From: Kaistella palustris DSM 21579
GTDB taxonomy: Bacteria; Bacteroidota; Bacteroidia; Flavobacteriales; Weeksellaceae
Assembly: GCF_000422265.1 (NCBI RefSeq)
Contig: NZ_KE383812.1
Span: 481,611 to 545,610 of the forward strand
Reading direction: 5' to 3'
DNA length: 64,000 bases
Shown here: one piece after another, positions 42,817-52,718 of the stretch
Numbering within the stretch: position 1 is the first letter of the stretch
How the letters are laid out: each line of letters begins with the position of its first letter
Notes under the pieces: generated by a model
What the model was told of the DNA's origin: nothing
Databases searched by the model: none
The model's input: only the letters and a program-made list of their open reading frames with translations
Position numbers and translations under genes: made by a program

Positions 42817-43884
42817 TTAAAAAAGCCAGGAGCGGTACGGTTTATAAATTTCGGAAACATCAACTAAATAATAGAGCTGCAATAACGAACAGGAGATGAT
42901 CAGTATCCACGCAAACACTTTATAATTATCTTTAAAAAGCCGCAGGATCATTGGGAAAAGCAGTATCTGCACGACCGACAGAAGATCGAAACTTCTTGCC
43001 GAAAAAACCATTGCCGTATTACTCAACGCGAAGAATATAACCAGCGCCATGATGTTGATTCGAAACAGAACCTCGAACCATCTGTCATCCTTCAGTTTTT
43101 TATAATTAAAGGCGAAAATGAGAAAGAATAAAATCGATATTAAAATCTTGAAGTTGAAAATATTAAGTGCATCTTCCTTTGACCACTGCATGATCTCCAG
43201 ATAAACTGCTACTCGGGGGAAAATGCGGTCCAAAAATAAAATCTGCAGCAGGTTTTGGTTGGTGATAATTATTAAAAAAGAAGCTCCAAGGGCGTAATAG
43301 TAATATTTTATTTTCAGGTTGAGCATGATCATAATCGAAACCAGCACAAATAAAACCGATGAATTATGGAAAAAAAAGGAAGTCAGGATAATCAGGAAAA
43401 ACTTAAAGTAATTCTTATCAATAAGATAGGGCAACGACAGCAAAAATATTCCCGCTGCGATCCCGGCGCGGATTGTGGTCATCTCCTGCATGAGGAAAAG
43501 ATAGCTTACATATAAAAAAATACTTAAAATATAGTTGACTGAATAGCGGTGTATAGCGATCATTTTGGTGGAAACGCCCAGACAGGCGAACACAAGAAAG
43601 CTAAAATTAATTACGTCGGTTTTAGAGTAAAAGATAAGTCGGGCGATTTTGTCCATAAAGAATATACAGTACTCCACGTTTATCTTTAAGTTATAAAATT
43701 CCTTTATACTTCTGAAGCGTGTACCAAAAAGATCTTTGTACATCCAGTAGTCATTATCTATATTCAGACGGGTTCCGGCAAAAACAGCAAGGATAATGGT
43801 GGCGATGACAGTAGCAGCCAACTTTTGCTTATAGAACAGGGCGGCTATAAAACACACAGATAAAATCACAAAATAATATATCAT
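42817..43884 (-). CDS. EpsG-family polysaccharide polymerase (Wzy-like)
   Basis: A 355-residue inner membrane protein with about 10-11 helices. The start IYYFVILSVCFIAALFYKQKLAATVIATIILAVFAGTR and NIDNDYWMYKDLF match EpsG proteins. The helical part has MTTIRAGIAAGIFLLSLPYLI, followed by FFFHNSSVLFVL, a hallmark of this family (Arg and His in periplasmic loops). It probably joins repeat units on the periplasmic side. Its codon and base use is AT-rich, as is usual for strain-specific polymerases. Confidence 0.88.
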   Translation of the reverse strand: MIYYFVILSVCFIAALFYKQKLAATVIATIILAVFAGTRLNIDNDYWMYKDLFGTRFRSIKEFYNLKINVEYCIFFMDKIARLIFYSKTDVINFSFLVFACLGVSTKMIAIHRYSVNYILSIFLYVSYLFLMQEMTTIRAGIAAGIFLLSLPYLIDKNYFKFFLIILTSFFFHNSSVLFVLVSIMIMLNLKIKYYYYALGASFLIIITNQNLLQILFLDRIFPRVAVYLEIMQWSKEDALNIFNFKILISILFFLIFAFNYKKLKDDRWFEVLFRINIMALVIFFALSNTAMVFSARSFDLLSVVQILLFPMILRLFKDNYKVFAWILIISCSLLQLYYLVDVSEIYKPYRSWLF

Positions 43885-43970
43885 TCTGCTGTATTTAATT
43901 TATTGCTGTTATTATAAAGTACCATCGTCTAAAAGCTGTAACTTATTTTAAATCAATTTGGTTTTATTGT

Positions 43971-43996
43971 TGTCAAACTGTAATATCTATTTGACA
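43971..43996. repeat. Inverted repeat upstream of the polymerase gene
   Basis: TGTCAAA (43971-43977) and TTTGACA (43990-43996) are perfect 7-bp arms 12 bases apart, in the 152-base gap between the wzx and polymerase genes. It could be an operator or a weak hairpin; no T-run follows on the minus strand. Confidence 0.35.
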
Positions 43997-44036
43997 TATC
44001 TTTTTATGCGCATCAGACATAAAACATTTATTAGTA

Positions 44037-45299
44037 TTAAAATTTCCGCTTAGCCAGCATGAACGCACCGTACATCACTACACAAAGATATAATTCTGAA
44101 ATAAACACCGAAACTGCTGTGCCATAAAAGGAGTACTTGTAGGTGAGAGGCACAACCAGTAATACATTCAACACTGCTGTGGATAACAATACGTTAAAAA
44201 AAACTTTGTCTTTGCCCATATTCAGAAGCATTTGAGTTCCTGAAAGGTTATTAAGAAAAATAAATAAAGGAAGCAGACTCAAAATTCTTACAATTTTCTC
44301 GGCGCTCTCCATGCCACTGCCAAAAATAAAATACACCACGTCGTGCGAAAATATAAATATTAAAACAATAACAGGCACATACAGAATACTCCCCAGTAAT
44401 GCGATCCTGTTTACATTTCTGTACGCTGCTAACTTATTATTCTTCAAAAGGTTAGAGAAATATGGATACAATGATGCCACTACAGGAACCTGAATGATGG
44501 CCAGCGCCCTGATCACTTTGTCTGCGGAGGAAAAATAAGCCACCGCCGTATTGCCGGCAATAAAACCAAGTACAATTATATTGAAACTGCTGAAAAACGA
44601 TATTTTAACCTGCGACAGAAAGACATACAAACCGGATCTGAGCTGCTGCTTAACTGCTTGCAGTGAGCTGATCACGTACCTTAACCGGTATGTTCGGTAA
44701 GCATGAAGATATGAAAATAAAAATGCAAATAAAAACCCCAAACCGGTCAGAATGGGAACAATCCAGTAGTCTGCCTCTTTTTTGACCAACAGAAAGATCA
44801 GTAATGTAAAAAACAGCTTAATGATGGAATTCTGAATGGTAATTCCCTTTAAATTCTGCATTCCCTGAAAAAACCAGACCGGCAGCAGATTCTGAAAACA
44901 TACACCGGCAAAAATGACCAGATACAGCGAATAATATGCTCTGAACTTAGGGACTGCCAAAAGCAATATGCATAAGATGACTGCAGAAATTAAGATCAGT
45001 ACAATTTTCGAAGTGGTCACACTGTTGAAAATCCTTGCGAGTTCTTTGGGGTTGTCGGAATTCACGGCTACTTCCTTCGTAGCGGTAAGGTTGAAGCCAT
45101 AATTCACAATAATCCCAAAATAGGCAATGGTTGCTGCGGCAAAATTAAGCAGGCCCACTTTATCTAAACCAATATGCCGAATCAGATAAGGAATGGTCAC
45201 CAGGGGCAAAAGCATGTCCAATCCGTACATTACGGATAATGAAAAAAAGTTTTTCATTATGACCCGTAGATTGCTGCTCAGCGTTATTTTTTTCAACAA
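44037..45299 (-). CDS. wzx: Oligosaccharide flippase (Wzx)
   Basis: A 420-residue MATE/MVF-superfamily membrane protein that would flip the lipid-linked repeat unit. Family blocks are VIMKNFFSLSVMYGLDMLLPLVTIPYLIRHIGLDKVGLLNFAAATIAYF (N-terminus), GFNLTATKEVAVNSDNPKELARIFNSVTTSKI, PVWFFQGMQNLKGIT and SSADKVIRALAIIQVPVVASLYPYFSNLL. About 12 helices are predicted. The longest frame uses a TTG (45299); an ATG at 45257 starts just before the first helix and is an alternative. The upstream gap to wzc is 141 bases. Confidence 0.93.
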   Translation of the reverse strand: MLKKITLSSNLRVIMKNFFSLSVMYGLDMLLPLVTIPYLIRHIGLDKVGLLNFAAATIAYFGIIVNYGFNLTATKEVAVNSDNPKELARIFNSVTTSKIVLILISAVILCILLLAVPKFRAYYSLYLVIFAGVCFQNLLPVWFFQGMQNLKGITIQNSIIKLFFTLLIFLLVKKEADYWIVPILTGLGFLFAFLFSYLHAYRTYRLRYVISSLQAVKQQLRSGLYVFLSQVKISFFSSFNIIVLGFIAGNTAVAYFSSADKVIRALAIIQVPVVASLYPYFSNLLKNNKLAAYRNVNRIALLGSILYVPVIVLIFIFSHDVVYFIFGSGMESAEKIVRILSLLPLFIFLNNLSGTQMLLNMGKDKVFFNVLLSTAVLNVLLVVPLTYKYSFYGTAVSVFISELYLCVVMYGAFMLAKRKF

Positions 45300-45440
45300 A
45301 AGATTTTTAGAGATTCAAATGATAATTTAAAATATTTCAAAATGTCAGATGAGTAATTGGAGAGGTATACCTTTCACAGATTTTGGATGGCGAAAAATGA
45401 TACATTTTAATTGATGGTAGTTTTTAGGAACAAGCCGCGC

Positions 45441-47816
45441 TTAACTAAAAAAACGCTGCTTCAGCCTGCCAAAAAATGAGAGCTCCTCCTGGCCATAACC
45501 ATAACCGTATTTATTTCCATACCCATAATTCTCACGGCTCACATCATTTAAAACAAACGCCACATTTTTAATTTTCTTGGCGTCGATCTGCTTATTAGCA
45601 AAATCGATAAGTTGGTTTTCCGTAAATTCAGATCTGGTGACATAAATTGTGGCATCTGCCAGCTCGCTGGTGATGAAGGTATCTGTCACAAGCATCAGCG
45701 GCGCCGTATCCACAATAATATAGTGGTAGGTTTCTTTAAGCTGATTCAACAGAACTTCATATCTGCCGTTTTCCAGAAGGTCGGTTGGGTTCGGTGGTAT
45801 TTTTCCCGAATAAATAACATCAAGGTGTGGATTAAAAATCGAGGTATGAATGATATCTTTTACGGTTTCATCAGCATTATATAAAAATTCTGTAAGGCCA
45901 TCCAGTCCTTTCCTTGCGGCATTATATCGCTGCAGTTGTGGATTTCGGATATCTGCACCAATTATGATCACTTTATGTGCCGGCGAGGCTAGAGTCAGCG
46001 CCAGGTTTACTGATGCAAAAGTTTTACCTTCTCCTTTAATAGTGGAGGTCACAAAAACAACCTTGCCCATTTCTTTCTTCGGCAGCAGGAATTTCATATT
46101 CGTAATCAATATCCTGAAAGCTTCTGCCATAGGCGAAAGGTCATTGATCTCTACAATTTCGCTCTGCCCCTTTTGTACCCTTGGCAGTTCACCAATGATC
46201 GGATTGCGCGTCAGTTTTTCAAGATCATGTTTGGAGGCAATGGTATTGTTGAGCAGGTTTCTAACATAAACAACAGCAAACGGTAACAGTAAGCCCAGGA
46301 ATATTGCAATTCCCACCGTAGTAAGAAACTTCGGACTCACAGGCTTTTTAGACGCGTATGAGTAGTCGAGCGTACGTGCTTTCGGTGCAGTCATAGCAAG
46401 CGTAATCGCGGTTTCTTCCCGCTTTTCCAGAAGTAAAAGATAAAGATTTTCCTTTATTTGCTGCTGTCTTTCGATGCTCCGGAACATTTTTTCCTGTGCC
46501 GGTATTTTAGAAATACTGGAATTGATCTGGCCCTGTTCATTGTTGAGTTCGGATAAAAGCAGATTGATGGACACTTTATACTTGGATAAACCGTCGGCCA
46601 CACTTGCCCGAAGATTATTGATCTGCTTGGTAAGATCAGCAACTACGGGGTTTTGTGGCGTCGCGTTCTCCAGCAGATTGTTCCGTTCCAGCACCAGTTG
46701 GTTATAAGCCTGTATATTGGCAGAGGCAGTCGGATTGCTCAGACCTACGCTTGAGGGTAACGTCTGGTTATTACCAAGCCGCGACATATAATTGATCAGA
46801 TCGTTGGTGAGGCTCAGTTGCGTTTCTGCTTCCAGCATTTTCTGCCTTGCGTTGGCGGATTTATTTAAGTTTAATGAAGCTTCGGCCGGAATATCAGTAA
46901 TCTTATTAGCCCTTTTAAAATTTTCTTTCTGATTTTCTACAGCGCCAAGCTCATTCGCGATAATGGATATCCGGTCATCAATGAAATCCATTGTCTTCTT
47001 GGACTCGGAGTTTTTATCATTGATTGCATCATTATTATACGACTGTACCAGCACATTAAGCAAATTTTTTGCTTTCTCAACCTGCTCGTATCTTATCGAC
47101 AGTCCTATAACGGTCGCATCCTTATCGACCAGATCCACCTGCATTGCTTTCTGATACGCTGTTACCGCATCTTCAACAGTAGAATAGCTAAACATGAGTT
47201 TGCCTAAACCATTTTCCTTCTTTCTAGGTTTTACAAACTTTGGGTTTTTACTGATGATGATATTTGCATAAGGCAGACTGATGGTCTTATCATAAGTCGT
47301 TACGATTTTTTGCGGCAACTCCTCGGATGAAAGGGTGATCTTATCGCCGGAAATTTCCAGATCAATGGGCTTCTTTATACTTTCGTCATATTCCTTTTCA
47401 TTGACTACGCGGATGAGCACCGGTGAAGTTTTATCGTACAACTCTGTTTTTCGCAAGTTCTTCTCAGAATATACGGCAGTTTGCAGACCGAGTCTTTTAA
47501 CCACATCGCGCATCAGTTTTTTAGACTTGAAGACTTCAATTTCATTTTCAACACCATTTGAAGACATTCCCCCGAATCCGGAAATATCAGAAAGCATACT
47601 TAAGTCACCCATTCCGGATTTCTTCGCATCCTTTATCAATACTGTAGAATCGATCTGATATACAGGACTGGTAGTTTTAAGAAAAAATATGGCCAGTGCC
47701 AAAAACAGAAATACGGACAATAAAAACCATGGCCATTTTCGGAGATATGGTTTTAATAATTCTCTCATGTTTCTATTATCAGAAGGCTTGAACTCCGATT
47801 GAACTTCTTGACTCAT
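45441..47816 (-). CDS. wzc: Polysaccharide co-polymerase and tyrosine autokinase (Wzc)
   Basis: A 791-residue inner membrane protein that controls chain length and export. The Wzz domain starts at about residue 20 with TM1 ([19 protein letters not shown]). Long coiled coils (about 240-470) form the periplasmic arm, and TM2 lies near 510-530. The cytoplasmic kinase has Walker [11 protein letters not shown] (about 590-599), Walker A' GADIRNP (about 620-626), Walker B IIVDTAP (about 700) and a C-terminal tyrosine cluster ([11 protein letters not shown], about 765-775). Kinase and co-polymerase are fused, as in Gram-negative Wzc. It follows wza after 16 bases. Confidence 0.95.
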   Translation of the reverse strand: MSQEVQSEFKPSDNRNMRELLKPYLRKWPWFLLSVFLFLALAIFFLKTTSPVYQIDSTVLIKDAKKSGMGDLSMLSDISGFGGMSSNGVENEIEVFKSKKLMRDVVKRLGLQTAVYSEKNLRKTELYDKTSPVLIRVVNEKEYDESIKKPIDLEISGDKITLSSEELPQKIVTTYDKTISLPYANIIISKNPKFVKPRKKENGLGKLMFSYSTVEDAVTAYQKAMQVDLVDKDATVIGLSIRYEQVEKAKNLLNVLVQSYNNDAINDKNSESKKTMDFIDDRISIIANELGAVENQKENFKRANKITDIPAEASLNLNKSANARQKMLEAETQLSLTNDLINYMSRLGNNQTLPSSVGLSNPTASANIQAYNQLVLERNNLLENATPQNPVVADLTKQINNLRASVADGLSKYKVSINLLLSELNNEQGQINSSISKIPAQEKMFRSIERQQQIKENLYLLLLEKREETAITLAMTAPKARTLDYSYASKKPVSPKFLTTVGIAIFLGLLLPFAVVYVRNLLNNTIASKHDLEKLTRNPIIGELPRVQKGQSEIVEINDLSPMAEAFRILITNMKFLLPKKEMGKVVFVTSTIKGEGKTFASVNLALTLASPAHKVIIIGADIRNPQLQRYNAARKGLDGLTEFLYNADETVKDIIHTSIFNPHLDVIYSGKIPPNPTDLLENGRYEVLLNQLKETYHYIIVDTAPLMLVTDTFITSELADATIYVTRSEFTENQLIDFANKQIDAKKIKNVAFVLNDVSRENYGYGNKYGYGYGQEELSFFGRLKQRFFS

Positions 47817-47832
47817 CGATTGAAGGATAATG

Positions 47833-48642
47833 TTATTTTTTGAAAATGGTGATGAAGATACCGGCTAGACCGATGATCGTTCCCGCTACAGCGATGTAAA
47901 TGTTGGTGTTCGGATCTAGGCGCGCAATTTTCTCCCGTGTTGGGTTGGCAGATACATAGATCACGTCGCCCTGTTTCAACTGGTAATAAGGCGAAGATAT
48001 AAAAGAATCATCCATCAGGTTAATTCTTTCTTTGGTAATCTCGCCGTTTACATTGCGTACGAGCAATACATTATCCCTTTTCCCGTAAATGGTGAGGTCA
48101 CCTGCCATACCAATGGCGTTTAAGATTGTAGGGTTAATATCCTCCAATGTGTACTGCCCCGGTCTGGATACCTCGCCGAGCACGGTCACACGAAAGTTAG
48201 CGAGCGTAACAGAAACAACCGGATCTTTTACATATTGTGAAATGCGGTTTGTGAGCTCCTCTTTTAATTGTTCAAGGGTTTTTCCTGTCGTGCTGATGGT
48301 TCCCAAAACCGGGAAGTCAATATTCCCTTCAGAATCTACCAGATAAGGCTTGTCTTTAATATTGGTATTGGCGGAACCGCCTGGTGTCATTGCATTTTGC
48401 GAGGAGTAATAGGTCTGATTAAAAGGCTTTACCACATCCATATTCTTTGCAGAAACAAATATTTCAAGCTGGTCACCTTTCTGAATTGTGGAGATTGCGG
48501 TCTTATTGGAGGCATCTACGGCAATCTGTTCTCCGCTCTGCAGATAGTTGTATTCGTTTACTTTCTGTTTGGGCTTACAGGACACGGCAAAGAAAAGGAA
48601 ACTGACCAACAACAGTACTGTGTTTTTATTCATTTTAATCAT
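47833..48642 (-). CDS. wza: Polysaccharide export outer membrane lipoprotein (Wza)
   Basis: A 269-residue lipoprotein. The signal peptide ends in a lipobox FFAVSC with Cys22, or Cys19 if translation starts at the second ATG (48633). The Poly_export domain follows ([17 protein letters not shown] ... [36 protein letters not shown]). SLBB domains are represented by [33 protein letters not shown]-terminal hydrophobic helix ([19 protein letters not shown]) spans the outer membrane in Wza. A near-perfect promoter lies immediately upstream. It pairs with Wzc for export. Confidence 0.94.
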   Translation of the reverse strand: MIKMNKNTVLLLVSFLFFAVSCKPKQKVNEYNYLQSGEQIAVDASNKTAISTIQKGDQLEIFVSAKNMDVVKPFNQTYYSSQNAMTPGGSANTNIKDKPYLVDSEGNIDFPVLGTISTTGKTLEQLKEELTNRISQYVKDPVVSVTLANFRVTVLGEVSRPGQYTLEDINPTILNAIGMAGDLTIYGKRDNVLLVRNVNGEITKERINLMDDSFISSPYYQLKQGDVIYVSANPTREKIARLDPNTNIYIAVAGTIIGLAGIFITIFKK

Positions 48643-48659
48643 TTAGAAATAGAATCCTG

Positions 48660-48690
48660 CAAATATACAATTCTAAATAACTTCTCCAAA
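48660..48690 (-). promoter_or_regulatory. Promoter of wza-wzc, perfect Bacteroidota consensus
   Basis: On the minus strand TTTG (48690-48687), exactly 19 bases, then TATATTTG (48667-48660). Both boxes and the spacing match the Bacteroidota consensus. It lies 18 bases before the first wza ATG, so the leader is very short. Confidence 0.75.
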
Positions 48691-48927
48691 CTTCGGAAAC
48701 CGATTCATAAACGCCGAAGCATCATGCTCTAATCGGATTAAGTTCAATTTCTGGAGCCTGGTATTGCAGTATAGAAAATATTATAAAATGATGATGAGCT
48801 TTTCCGCGGAACTGTCACCAGTCCAACCCTGACGGAACGGCCTCTAATATTATAATTCGTAAAAAATTTTCTTTGGGTTAAAGATTTAGAAAACACCATT
48901 GTTTGGACCACCGGCAAACTCAAGCAT

Positions 48928-50868
48928 TTACTTATCCAAAACCTCGTAGATTGAATTGTTGCTTTTATACTCCGGCACAATATTTTTCAGGATCTGCACC
49001 ACTTCAACTTTCTCGCGGCGCAGCGCCGCTTTGATGATATTATTACAGAACTTTTCAATGTGAACGAAGTCCATATTGGTGTCCTTGGAAATCATGATTT
49101 TCTCGTGGTGTGTCGGCAGCGTTTTGGCATCGTCGCTCAAAAGTTCTTCATAGAGTTTTTCGCCCGGACGCAGGCCTGTATAGATGATTTTTATATCCAC
49201 GTTTGGCTCTAACCCGGAGAGTTTGATCATACGCTCCGCCAGATCCAGGATTTTTACCGGCTCGCCCATATCAAACACAAATATTTCACCGCCATGCCCC
49301 ATTGCGCCTGCTTCCAGAACGAGATCACACGCCTCGGGAATCGTCATGAAATACCGTACAATTTCGGGATGGGTAATTGTTACAGGTCCACCCTTTTCTA
49401 TCTGTTTCTTAAAGTGTGGGATTACAGAACCATTGGAACCAAGTACATTTCCAAATCGTGTGGTAATAAACTTTGTTTCGTTGCTTTCTGTATTCTGTAA
49501 AGCCTGTACAAAGAGCTCCGCCGTTCGTTTGGAGGCGCCCATCACGTTGGTCGGCTTTACAGCTTTATCCGTAGAAACCATTACAAAACGGTTGACCCTA
49601 TATTTTGAAGCTAAAGTAGAAAGATTTTTACTCCCTAAGATATTTACGAGTATGGCCTCATGTGGGTTTTCCTCAATAAGCGGCACGTGTTTATATGCTG
49701 CCGCATGGTAAACCATGGAGAACTGGTATTTCTGGAAAAGCGGTTCAATGCGGTGCCTGTTGGAAATGTCGGCGAGCACAAATTTAAAGTTAATCGAAGG
49801 ATAAGCCGCGCGCATTTCCATTTCTATTTCGTAAAGCGGAGTTTCGGCCTGGTCCAGGACCACGATCATTGCCGGCTCAAAATGGGCCACCTGGCGCACG
49901 ATCTCACTGCCGATCGACCCCGCCCCACCGGTAATAAGAATAGTCTTATTATGATGGCGGCGTTTCACGTCCTCGTTGCCGATCTTAATCGGTTTCCGGT
50001 TCAGGAGATCTTCAATCTGCAGGGTTTTAATGGTGCTTTCCTGATCCGCGCTTTTCAGTTTTTGTAAGGATGGTGATTTAAAGATCTGCATGTCCTTCTC
50101 CAGAAAGAGCGTTACCCACTTGTTCATTTCCTCCTTCGACATACCTTCCTGGTCCAGAAGCACACCATCCACAATAAGATCATCTTTGCTGAGCTTCAGT
50201 ATTTTTTCTTTCGTGTAAATGGGTTTCCCAAGCAAACTGGCACGTTTGGAATCGTGGCGTTGTGTTAAAAATCCTACCACGTGGAATGGTAAATTTGGAT
50301 TGTCCAGAACCGCTCTGGCCATAGCGACCGAAGGTTCATCGATCCCCAGAACCAGAATTCGCTTTCGAAGTGTGCTTCGTCGGAAGTCCCGTAAAACGTT
50401 GAAGAACTCCTTTACAAAAAGCCGGAAAAGGAAAGACAGCATAAAAGCGGTGGCAAAAAATATCACCAGAAAGGGCACCGACATGAAGATCATGCGCTCA
50501 CCGCTCCACATATAATAGCCGAAACTCACGATCGCCACTACAATAGTGGTACTGAAGGTGGACAGAAATAATTTGAAAAGATCGATAAAGGTGGAATGCC
50601 GGATGATACCCGCATAAGTACGGAACGCAAACATGGAAACCACACTGATCGCGATGATCATCAGCACCACCCTGCTGCCGTGCGGAAATACTTCCTGCGA
50701 ACTGAAGCTCAGTTTTTCAATGAGGTATTTTGAGAAATAAATCGACAGTCCTATGAAACAGATGTCAATCATCAATATGACCCATCTCGGTAAATAACGT
50801 ACATCGCCCAGGTTCATCAGATTGTCTCCGCTGTAAATTCTGTTTCTGATACTTTTACTCAAACTCAT
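48928..50868 (-). CDS. NDP-sugar 4,6-dehydratase, PglF/WbpM/CapD type
   Basis: A 646-residue protein. The first third has four membrane helices (LPRWVILMIDICFIGLSIYF, VVLMIIAISVVSMFAF, FSTTIVVAIVSFGYYMW, FMSVPFLVIFFATAFMLSFL). A CoA-binding-like Rossmann segment follows (RILVLGIDEPSVAMARAV), then the SDR domain: ILITGGAGSIGSEIVRQ (about 310), YHAAAYKHVPLIEENP, and STDKAVKPTNVMGASKR with the atypical catalytic Met/Lys of this family. TRFGNVLGSNGSVIPHF and GLRPGEKLYEEL are further blocks. It would convert UDP-GlcNAc to the UDP-4-keto-6-deoxy sugar, the first step of the bacillosamine-type pathway. Confidence 0.93.
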   Translation of the reverse strand: MSLSKSIRNRIYSGDNLMNLGDVRYLPRWVILMIDICFIGLSIYFSKYLIEKLSFSSQEVFPHGSRVVLMIIAISVVSMFAFRTYAGIIRHSTFIDLFKLFLSTFSTTIVVAIVSFGYYMWSGERMIFMSVPFLVIFFATAFMLSFLFRLFVKEFFNVLRDFRRSTLRKRILVLGIDEPSVAMARAVLDNPNLPFHVVGFLTQRHDSKRASLLGKPIYTKEKILKLSKDDLIVDGVLLDQEGMSKEEMNKWVTLFLEKDMQIFKSPSLQKLKSADQESTIKTLQIEDLLNRKPIKIGNEDVKRRHHNKTILITGGAGSIGSEIVRQVAHFEPAMIVVLDQAETPLYEIEMEMRAAYPSINFKFVLADISNRHRIEPLFQKYQFSMVYHAAAYKHVPLIEENPHEAILVNILGSKNLSTLASKYRVNRFVMVSTDKAVKPTNVMGASKRTAELFVQALQNTESNETKFITTRFGNVLGSNGSVIPHFKKQIEKGGPVTITHPEIVRYFMTIPEACDLVLEAGAMGHGGEIFVFDMGEPVKILDLAERMIKLSGLEPNVDIKIIYTGLRPGEKLYEELLSDDAKTLPTHHEKIMISKDTNMDFVHIEKFCNNIIKAALRREKVEVVQILKNIVPEYKSNNSIYEVLDK

Positions 50869-50938
50869 TGATCGAAAAGGATTGTATGTAGGCCTAATAT
50901 TTACCTCTGAAGCTTATGATTTTAAACTCCCTGTGCGG

Positions 50939-50946
50939 CAAAAATA
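50939..50946 (-). promoter_or_regulatory. Candidate -7 box (TATTTTTG) before the PglF-like gene
   Basis: The minus strand reads TATTTTTG about 70 bases before the ATG at 50868. The expected -33 position holds a TTTC rather than TTTG. It may give the dehydratase gene its own transcript. Confidence 0.35.
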
Positions 50947-50978
50947 CGATTAAAATGCTAAAAGATGAAAAAAAATGA

Positions 50979-52109
50979 TCAGCGTAATGCCTTTCTCAGC
51001 ACGTCTGCAATACGGTTTTTATCGCTGTCGCTCAGGTTTGAGCCCGATGGCAGACAGATTCCGCGGCCAAATAAATTCTCGGCAACATCATTCCCAAAAT
51101 ACGTTTTACCTTTAAAAACCGGCTGCAGATGCATCGGTTTCCAGATGGGGCGCGTTTCGATATCTTCTTCTTCAAACCGCTGTCGGAGTCGCTCTGTTGA
51201 GCGGTCAACACCCGGCTGCAGATAAGCCACACTCAGCCAGTAATTCGAAAAGTAATCACTGCTCAGCTCTGAATGCAACCCAAACTCCGGATAATCATTA
51301 AAGATCTCTCTGTAAAATTCATGGTTGGCGCGGCGCTGGCGGATTCGCTCCTCCAAAACCTCCATCTGTCCCCGGCCGATCCCCGCACTTACATTACTCA
51401 TGCGGTAATTATAGCCGATCGTGGTATGCTCATAATGTGGTGCATCATCTTTTGCCTGGGTCGACAGAAACACGGCCCTGTGTTTAACGTCTTTATTTTT
51501 CAGGATCAGCACACCGCCACCCGAGGTGGTAATGATCTTATTACCGTTAAAACTCAAAACAGAAATATCACCAAAGGTCCCACACTTCTGGCCTTTATAG
51601 GTACTGCCCAATGCTTCTGCACTGTCTTCGATGATCGGAATACCGTAGCGCTGCGAAATTTCCGTGATCTCAGCCACCTTAAAAGGCATCCCATAAAGAC
51701 TTACCGCAATGATCGCTTTGGGTTTTTTGCCTTTGGAAATCCCGAATTTCACGGCATCTTCCACGGCAGTAGGACAGAGATTCCACGTGTCCTTTTCACT
51801 GTCGACAAACAATGGTTCTGCACCCATATAGATGATGGGATTTGCCGAGGCAGAAAAGGTCAGGCTTTGGCAGATCACAAAATCCCCGGCTTCAATCCCC
51901 AACAGTACAAGCGCAAGATGCAGCGCTGCCGTGCCGGAACTCAAAGCTGCCACATGCACGTTTTCGCCAAGATAGTTCTGCAGGTCCTCCTCCAGTCCGT
52001 TCACGTTTGGTCCCATCGGGGCGATCCAGTTTTCTGCGAACGCCTCCTCAATATACTTCATTTCAGAACCTCCCATGTGCGGAGACGAGAGCCATATTTT
52101 CTTATTCAT
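50979..52109 (-). CDS. PglE-like UDP-4-amino-sugar aminotransferase
   Basis: A 376-residue PLP enzyme of the DegT/DnrJ/EryC1/StrS family. It starts KIWLSSPHMGGSEMKYIEEAFAENWIAPMGPNVNGLEEDL. HVAALSSGTAALHLALVLLGI is the cofactor phosphate region, EDSAEALGSTYKGQKCGTFGD contains the PLP Asp, and VLSFNGNKIITTSGGG holds the Schiff-base Lys. YNYRMSNVSAGIGRGQMEVLEERI and FGRGICLPSGSNLS close the pattern. The proximity of PglF-, PglD- and PglC-like genes makes UDP-4-keto-6-deoxy-GlcNAc the likely substrate. It lies 3 bases from the acetyltransferase gene. Confidence 0.93.
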   Translation of the reverse strand: MNKKIWLSSPHMGGSEMKYIEEAFAENWIAPMGPNVNGLEEDLQNYLGENVHVAALSSGTAALHLALVLLGIEAGDFVICQSLTFSASANPIIYMGAEPLFVDSEKDTWNLCPTAVEDAVKFGISKGKKPKAIIAVSLYGMPFKVAEITEISQRYGIPIIEDSAEALGSTYKGQKCGTFGDISVLSFNGNKIITTSGGGVLILKNKDVKHRAVFLSTQAKDDAPHYEHTTIGYNYRMSNVSAGIGRGQMEVLEERIRQRRANHEFYREIFNDYPEFGLHSELSSDYFSNYWLSVAYLQPGVDRSTERLRQRFEEEDIETRPIWKPMHLQPVFKGKTYFGNDVAENLFGRGICLPSGSNLSDSDKNRIADVLRKALR

Positions 52110-52112
52110 GTG

Positions 52113-52718
52113 TCATAAAGTTCCAAATCTAATAATTCTTCCGGGATTACCTACCACTACGGCATGATCCGGCACATCACTCAGCACCACTGCCCCGGCA
52201 CCAATCACCGCATTTTCTCCGATGGTGATACCCTGGATCACATTCGCTCCCAGTCCGATATGTGCACCTTTCTTTACGGTAATGTTTCCTGCCAGCGAGG
52301 CAGACGGTGAAATATGTACAAAGTCCCCGATCACGCATTCGTGCTCTATAACGCTTGCCGTATTGATGATGCAGTGCATACCTATGGAAACTTCGGCATT
52401 AATGCACACTTTGGGCATGATCACACTGCCGTCTCCGAACTCGGTAAACCTCGAAACGTACGCGCTGTAATGCTGCATGATCTCAAAGCTGCACCATTCC
52501 TTTGTCTTGTCGTATATCATTTCACGGATCCGGTTATCACCGATCGCGATGATCACTTTTTTATCCAGCAGCAGTTCGCGCGAAGGCAGGTAAATGGGGA
52601 GGTGGTGCGGAAAGTCAGCGGGCGGATTGTCGTCCACCAGATATTCCAGGAGTTGGTTGTTGGAGAGGATCAGGTCGTACATTACTTTTGCCTGCCCCCG
52701 GGCGCCATATAATATCAT
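52113..52718 (-). CDS. pglD: PglD-like UDP-4-amino-sugar N-acetyltransferase
   Basis: A 201-residue enzyme with an N-terminal nucleotide-sugar-binding Rossmann-like part (MILYGARGQAKVMYDLI, YLVDDNPP, VIIAIGDNRIREMI) and a C-terminal left-handed beta-helix of hexapeptide repeats. The catalytic-base His lies in SVIEHECVIGDFVHISPSA, and ending blocks are AHIGLGANVIQGITIGENAVIGAGAVV and VGNPGRII. This two-part layout is that of PglD/EpsM. It would acetylate the 4-amino group to give UDP-N,N'-diacetylbacillosamine. Its start overlaps the stop of the PglC-like gene by four bases. Confidence 0.92.
   Translation of the reverse strand: MILYGARGQAKVMYDLILSNNQLLEYLVDDNPPADFPHHLPIYLPSRELLLDKKVIIAIGDNRIREMIYDKTKEWCSFEIMQHYSAYVSRFTEFGDGSVIMPKVCINAEVSIGMHCIINTASVIEHECVIGDFVHISPSASLAGNITVKKGAHIGLGANVIQGITIGENAVIGAGAVVLSDVPDHAVVVGNPGRIIRFGTL

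Noticed and set aside
48744..48980. A 78-codon minus-strand frame after the PglF-like gene
   Set aside because: It begins inside the 3' end of the dehydratase gene in another frame, has odd composition and no signal or domain.
51273..52118. A 281-codon plus-strand frame opposite the PglE-like gene
   Set aside because: It mirrors the aminotransferase coding strand and shows no domain.
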